Origin: Rhyacichthys aspro
Lineage: Eukaryota > Chordata > Actinopteri > Gobiiformes > Rhyacichthyidae
Reading direction: 5' to 3'
DNA: 64,000 nucleotides
NCBI GenBank assembly: GCA_036850595.1
Contig: CM072163.1
Coordinates: forward strand, 2,962,595 to 3,026,594
Position numbers and translations under genes: made by a program
Part shown: positions 60,390-64,000 of the stretch, one piece after another
Numbering within the stretch: the stretch's first letter is position 1
How the letters are laid out: each line of letters begins with the position of its first letter
Notes under the pieces: model-generated
Seen by the model: only the letters and a program-made list of their open reading frames with translations
Database searches by the model: none
What the model was told of the DNA's origin: nothing

Positions 60390-60800
60390 GCCGCCTCGAC
60401 GAAATCATCACGTTTCCCCGCTCGGCCTCACCTCCGCTGTCTCCCGCGTAATGAAATCACACGGCAGCCGCAAGGTCACAGGTCGAATCTTGATCAAAGG
60501 CGGACGGCGGCTCGATTGTTTCGCCTCCCGATTCCTCCGAAGTTGTCCGGATTTCTCCCGAACAAAACGAGCGTCTGATGGATGGGTGAAGGATGCGGAG
60601 GAACGATCCGCCCGGTCCCTAATGAACTTGTTCCTTTTGATCCAGTGCGCTGAAGGAGCAGGCGGGGGGCAGGAGAATTAACTCTTCCCTCACCTCCTCT
60701 GCACCATTACAGCGCTGCCAGCTGATCAAAGTCCGAGCGGCGGATCGATAAAGCATGAAGCGTGAGGCGCTGTGAGGAGCTGTGAGGCAGGATTTCAAAT
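60390..60800. promoter_or_regulatory. GC-rich candidate regulatory block
   Basis: Dense CpG and mixed sequence include CGTAATGAAATCACACGGCA and GGTCGAATCTTGATCAAAGG (TCF/LEF-like ATCAAAG). Several short frames overlap on both strands, which is typical of GC-rich non-coding DNA. Confidence 0.25.
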
Positions 60801-61919
60801 GGACGACTCTGGAGAAAACTAGAGCCACGTTTAGAAGAAAAGGAACTGGTCGAGAGATAAGACTTTTTACATCCCTGCCATGACGACAATCAAATTCAAT
60901 CCTAAAACATCTCAAAAGTAAAGTAAAGTTCACATATTTGGTGCATTTTCACCGTTTATTATGTTCCCTCTGTCTCAAACACATTATTTGATCATCTCTC
61001 GTGTCGTTAAGAGCCCAGTCGTCTCTGAACTTCTTTTACTTGTCTTCTTATCCTTCCTAGAGGCTAATTATGTTACTCATCGACCTCACTATGTAACAAG
61101 AGGCCGGTCTAGACATCCAGAAAGCCTTTTAAAGGATAATACATAACTGTAAGAGAAAACTACACGGTCTGAATGTAGCTTTGGGATATTATAACTTGAT
61201 TAAAGCTGGCTTCATAACAACCACATCTCTACAGTTTACCTAAAGGCAACAAACTTAAACTGAATTTTAAAGTCCATTCCCAGTGCAACAAGCAAACAAA
61301 ACAAATTACACTTCATTTACATCCTTTTTAACAATGAATTCAACTAGAAATGATGTGTAACTTCCAGAAAATATAAATAAAAACATAATACTGTTGATAA
61401 TGATTGATTCTGACTGACATTTGTTACAGCTAGCTTGTGTCTAGCTAATATACTTTAATAAATAACACATGATGCTTTATTTAATGAGCATTTTGGGCTT
61501 TATATGCAATCAAACTGTTTTAGTCAAGTCTGGAGACAATAATAGTAGCAGCAATAAAGGTTTTGGGACAAATTAGAGTCATTTTTATCACTTTTTGCTG
61601 TAAGACAAAGCTAAAAATAATAAAATCTAATTGTAGGTCTATACATATTAATGAATAAAATCACAGTGTTATTATTTATTATTACCAAGCAGAGATAAGG
61701 TAGTAATTGTGTGGATATAACGTGTAAACCCACTGGCAACAAAACAGTTTTTAAAATACCCAAGAACATGTGGAAATAGCTTCAGCAGTGTCTTAAATCT
61801 AACAGAAAACCACCCAACACTGACTCTACAGGTTAATACAGCTACAAATGCAATAATGTTTGATTGCACAAGAGTCATTACACCATCACTTCTTTACATT
61901 ATTCATTCTCATGTGTTGA

Positions 61920-62560
61920 ATCCACTCTGACCTTCAGCCTCAATCAGATCCGTTCTCTACGACGTTAAACATCATCTCTCTCTCTCTCCGGGTCATCTTT
62001 TGTCCGGCGCTCACAGTTTCTAAGCAGGTTTCTGAACAGCTTCACTCCTCCTCTGTGCCTCCACATAATACAATCATCTCCGTGTCATTTGTTCCACGGC
62101 TCGAGCTGCGACCATTATTCACCTTCCAACCCGTGTGAACGCTCTCCTATTCACTCTGGCAGACATTTTTCCCCTTTTCCCTTCATTCTTTCGTCCTCCG
62201 TTGAGGTTTAGTGGGCGTGTGCGAAGATAAAAGGCACAAATGTCTTCCAGTTTGAGTCATGGCGTCCGTAATGGCCGACTAATACATTAAGAGACATTTC
62301 AAACCGGATCACGGCAGGTGCAGAGCAGCTCTCCCTCTGGGCATGCTCAGGCATCTGTTATGACAAGAAAACTAAATCTGAGCTTTCCCCTCGATGAATT
62401 AGGAGTCACCCCCAGTCACATACTCAGACTTACACCCGGCTAATGTCTCCTCTGTCTTTGACACCAGCCGCCCCGCTGCTTCCTCCACACTGCCCCCGTT
62501 CCCACCATGCACCTCTGCTCAGCTGCTGTCACATCTAATATTTTACTCTCTGGCACAGTC
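61920..62560. promoter_or_regulatory. Candidate regulatory block
   Basis: A GC-richer stretch with a CT run (61977-61989) also has GTCATGGCGTCCGTAATGGC and TAATACATTAAGAGACATTT. No gene is recognised. Confidence 0.2.
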
Positions 62561-63394
62561 GCCTAAACCAAATGGAGTTACAGCATGTTCTGTGCTTTTC
62601 CTGCAAACAGCTGATACTTGGAACAGTTTAGAAGAAAACCTCAAACTCGTGATAACATTACAGTCATTATTGTTGCATTACATCATGTTCATAACCTTTA
62701 TCCAGAAAAAAAAAGACACAGGAGCAGGGATAGTATCTATTAGAAGAGCCTTAAAGGAAAAGAAAGAAGTCTGCACACATCTGTCAATCAAAGTTTCTAC
62801 ATTCAAAACAGCATTTTCACTAAAAGTCAAATGTTAATTTAGAGACATGTCTGTATGTATTGTCCTGACCAACCAGCCAAGTATATCTACAAGAGAGGCT
62901 AATAAAGGCTATATAATTCATTAAAGCAATGAAGAAAATCCTGGAAAAGTCTTATACAAAACCCCCAAAAGAGGGCAAAGGGCAACAAACAATCAGAAGT
63001 TTTAGGATAAATTAAAGATTGCTCTGTTTGTAGATCTTTAAACAATGGAGGCCTTGTTTTAGTTTGAAAATAGACAAAAAGTCTGGATGGACAAAAATTA
63101 TGATGCATCTTGTAAAAAAATGGATTATGCAGACTGTGTAAAATACATTAAAAGGAGAATATACTGTATTTGTGTGGCCGTAGATCAGGATTTGACAAAT
63201 AAATGTGGATGTAAACCATATTTTCATGATTTTGATGCTTCGATGATCACCTTATTTCATCTCAGTGTAAGTCACATGGTACAAAGGCAGCACTATGGAG
63301 TCTATACTGAGACTGTGTGTGGCTTTAAAATCAAGAAAAGAGCAAAATGGTGCGAGTGTGAACGCCCGGGGCAGAAATGTAGAGATAATGGTTT

Positions 63395-63710
63395 CATTTG
63401 GAGAGCTGGTGATGAGGCGCTTGAAGGGAAATCCCCTCGGATGGCGGCCGAGGTACCTCTCTCTTTTCATCTGCGCAGCGGTAGATCTCGTTGTCCTTAA
63501 AGCCGCGGGAACGTCGGACCCTCTGCCTTTAACTAACCCTGACAATCACAGCTGAAGGGAGAGAAATGAGCGCGCCACCGCCTCGTGCCTGCAGGCTCCT
63601 CCAAAACATAAAAGACGCTCAGTCGGCTGCACGAATGAAAGCACCGCAACGGCATAAAAGCCCTTTAACAGAAAAGGGCCGCCAGCAACGAAAAGTCAAT
63701 CAGGAATCAA
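63395..63710. promoter_or_regulatory. GC-rich candidate regulatory block near the right edge
   Basis: CpG-containing sequence (CGGATGGCGGCCGAGGTACC, CACCGCCTCGTGCCTGCAGG) lies in AT-rich surroundings. Short frames on both strands have no domain. I looked for a kainate-receptor signal-peptide exon ending in a phase-1 donor here and did not find one. Confidence 0.2.
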
Positions 63711-64000
63711 AGGTAATGCTTCCTGTGATGTGTTCAGCTGTGAGTCCGTGGGTTTGTCGAGGTAGTTTAGGCTTTAAAATGCATAATATATATTTTTAAA
63801 CTGAGTTAAATGGAGTATTATGGGGTTTTGTTTTTTTTCATTGACTTGTTTATGATGAATTTTAGTCTTTCTTCCTAAAAATGTGTCATAGAAACTGTCA
63901 TAGACCTGATAAAAAGCTGGAGGAAGTGTCTGGGGAGAGGGAAAATGAGCAAAACGATGGAACCAAACTTAAGGTCGACAAAAGGATAAAAAAAAGGATT

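Larger units (their letters stand above)
51711..64000. other. Single-copy region, probably more of grik2 intron 1
   Basis: No exon was recognised. Apart from the listed repeats and GC-richer blocks, the stretches 52276-53268, 54231-55114, 56921-57879, 58721-59451, 59869-60389, 60801-61919, 62561-63394 and 63711-64000 are AT-rich, non-repetitive sequence in which I see nothing supportable. Confidence 0.4.

Noticed and set aside
63087..63500. 137-codon cysteine-containing frame
   Set aside because: The cysteine spacing fits no family I know, there is no signal peptide, and there are overlapping frames on the other strand.
51319..64000. grik2 exon 1 (signal peptide) in the single-copy region
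   Set aside because: No minus-strand frame with a hydrophobic leader followed by the expected residues before exon 2 and a phase-1 donor was found. It probably lies beyond the window.

Overview
The window looks like nuclear DNA from a teleost fish. It is AT-rich and intron-like, it has no compact gene array, it is full of short non-autonomous DNA-transposon relics and minisatellites of a fish type, and its only recognisable coding sequence is vertebrate: two exons of a kainate-type ionotropic glutamate receptor, best matched by grik2 (GluK2), on the minus strand. These exons encode part of the extracellular amino-terminal domain (about residues 40-94 and 95-181 by comparison with mammalian GRIK2). 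The signal-peptide exon, exon 4 and everything downstream were not found, so almost the whole window is read as grik2 intron 1, intron 2 and part of intron 3. LAYOUT: positions 1-25494 (copy A) and 26066-51318 (copy B) are the same ~25 kb sequence in direct tandem. They are separated by a 98-base N gap (25495-25592) and 473 bases that belong to the left side of copy B. Both copies carry grik2 exon 3 (6673-6930; 32756-33013) and exon 2 (10240-10407; 36338-36505) with identical protein sequence and intact splice sites, and the same series of mobile elements at matching places. They differ by scattered substitutions, array-length changes and some larger indels. The pattern (gap at the junction, gap edge exactly where a repeat begins, allele-like divergence) fits two haplotypes placed one after the other by an assembler, but a real tandem duplication is not excluded. 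Positions 51319-64000 are single-copy, interpreted as more of intron 1 on the 5' side of the gene. REPEATS: two element families dominate. Family H is a hAT-like non-autonomous element with TIRs near CAGAGGTGTCAAACTC and, in the clearest copy, a perfect 8-bp target duplication. Its body is a 21-bp minisatellite. Family T is a TTAA-ended MITE of up to ~600 bp that carries a GGAGCGCTCC palindrome beside an inverted CCAAT box. Simple repeats include a 417-bp GAA/GACAGAA tract (59452-59868), an AAAAT/AAATT tract (55115-55312), and a homopolymer-rich T/G block (53449-53688) that looks like a base-calling or assembly fault. Several GC-richer blocks that barely vary between the copies are offered as low-confidence candidates for conserved non-coding or enhancer elements. 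WORKING TOGETHER: there is no operon-like logic here. The only gene is grik2, and the rest is intronic sequence, mobile elements and possible cis-regulatory DNA. The points most worth checking are the reality of the duplication (exons 2+3 total 426 bp and are phase-compatible), the minisatellite-bearing hAT-like family, and a template-switch hairpin present only in copy B.
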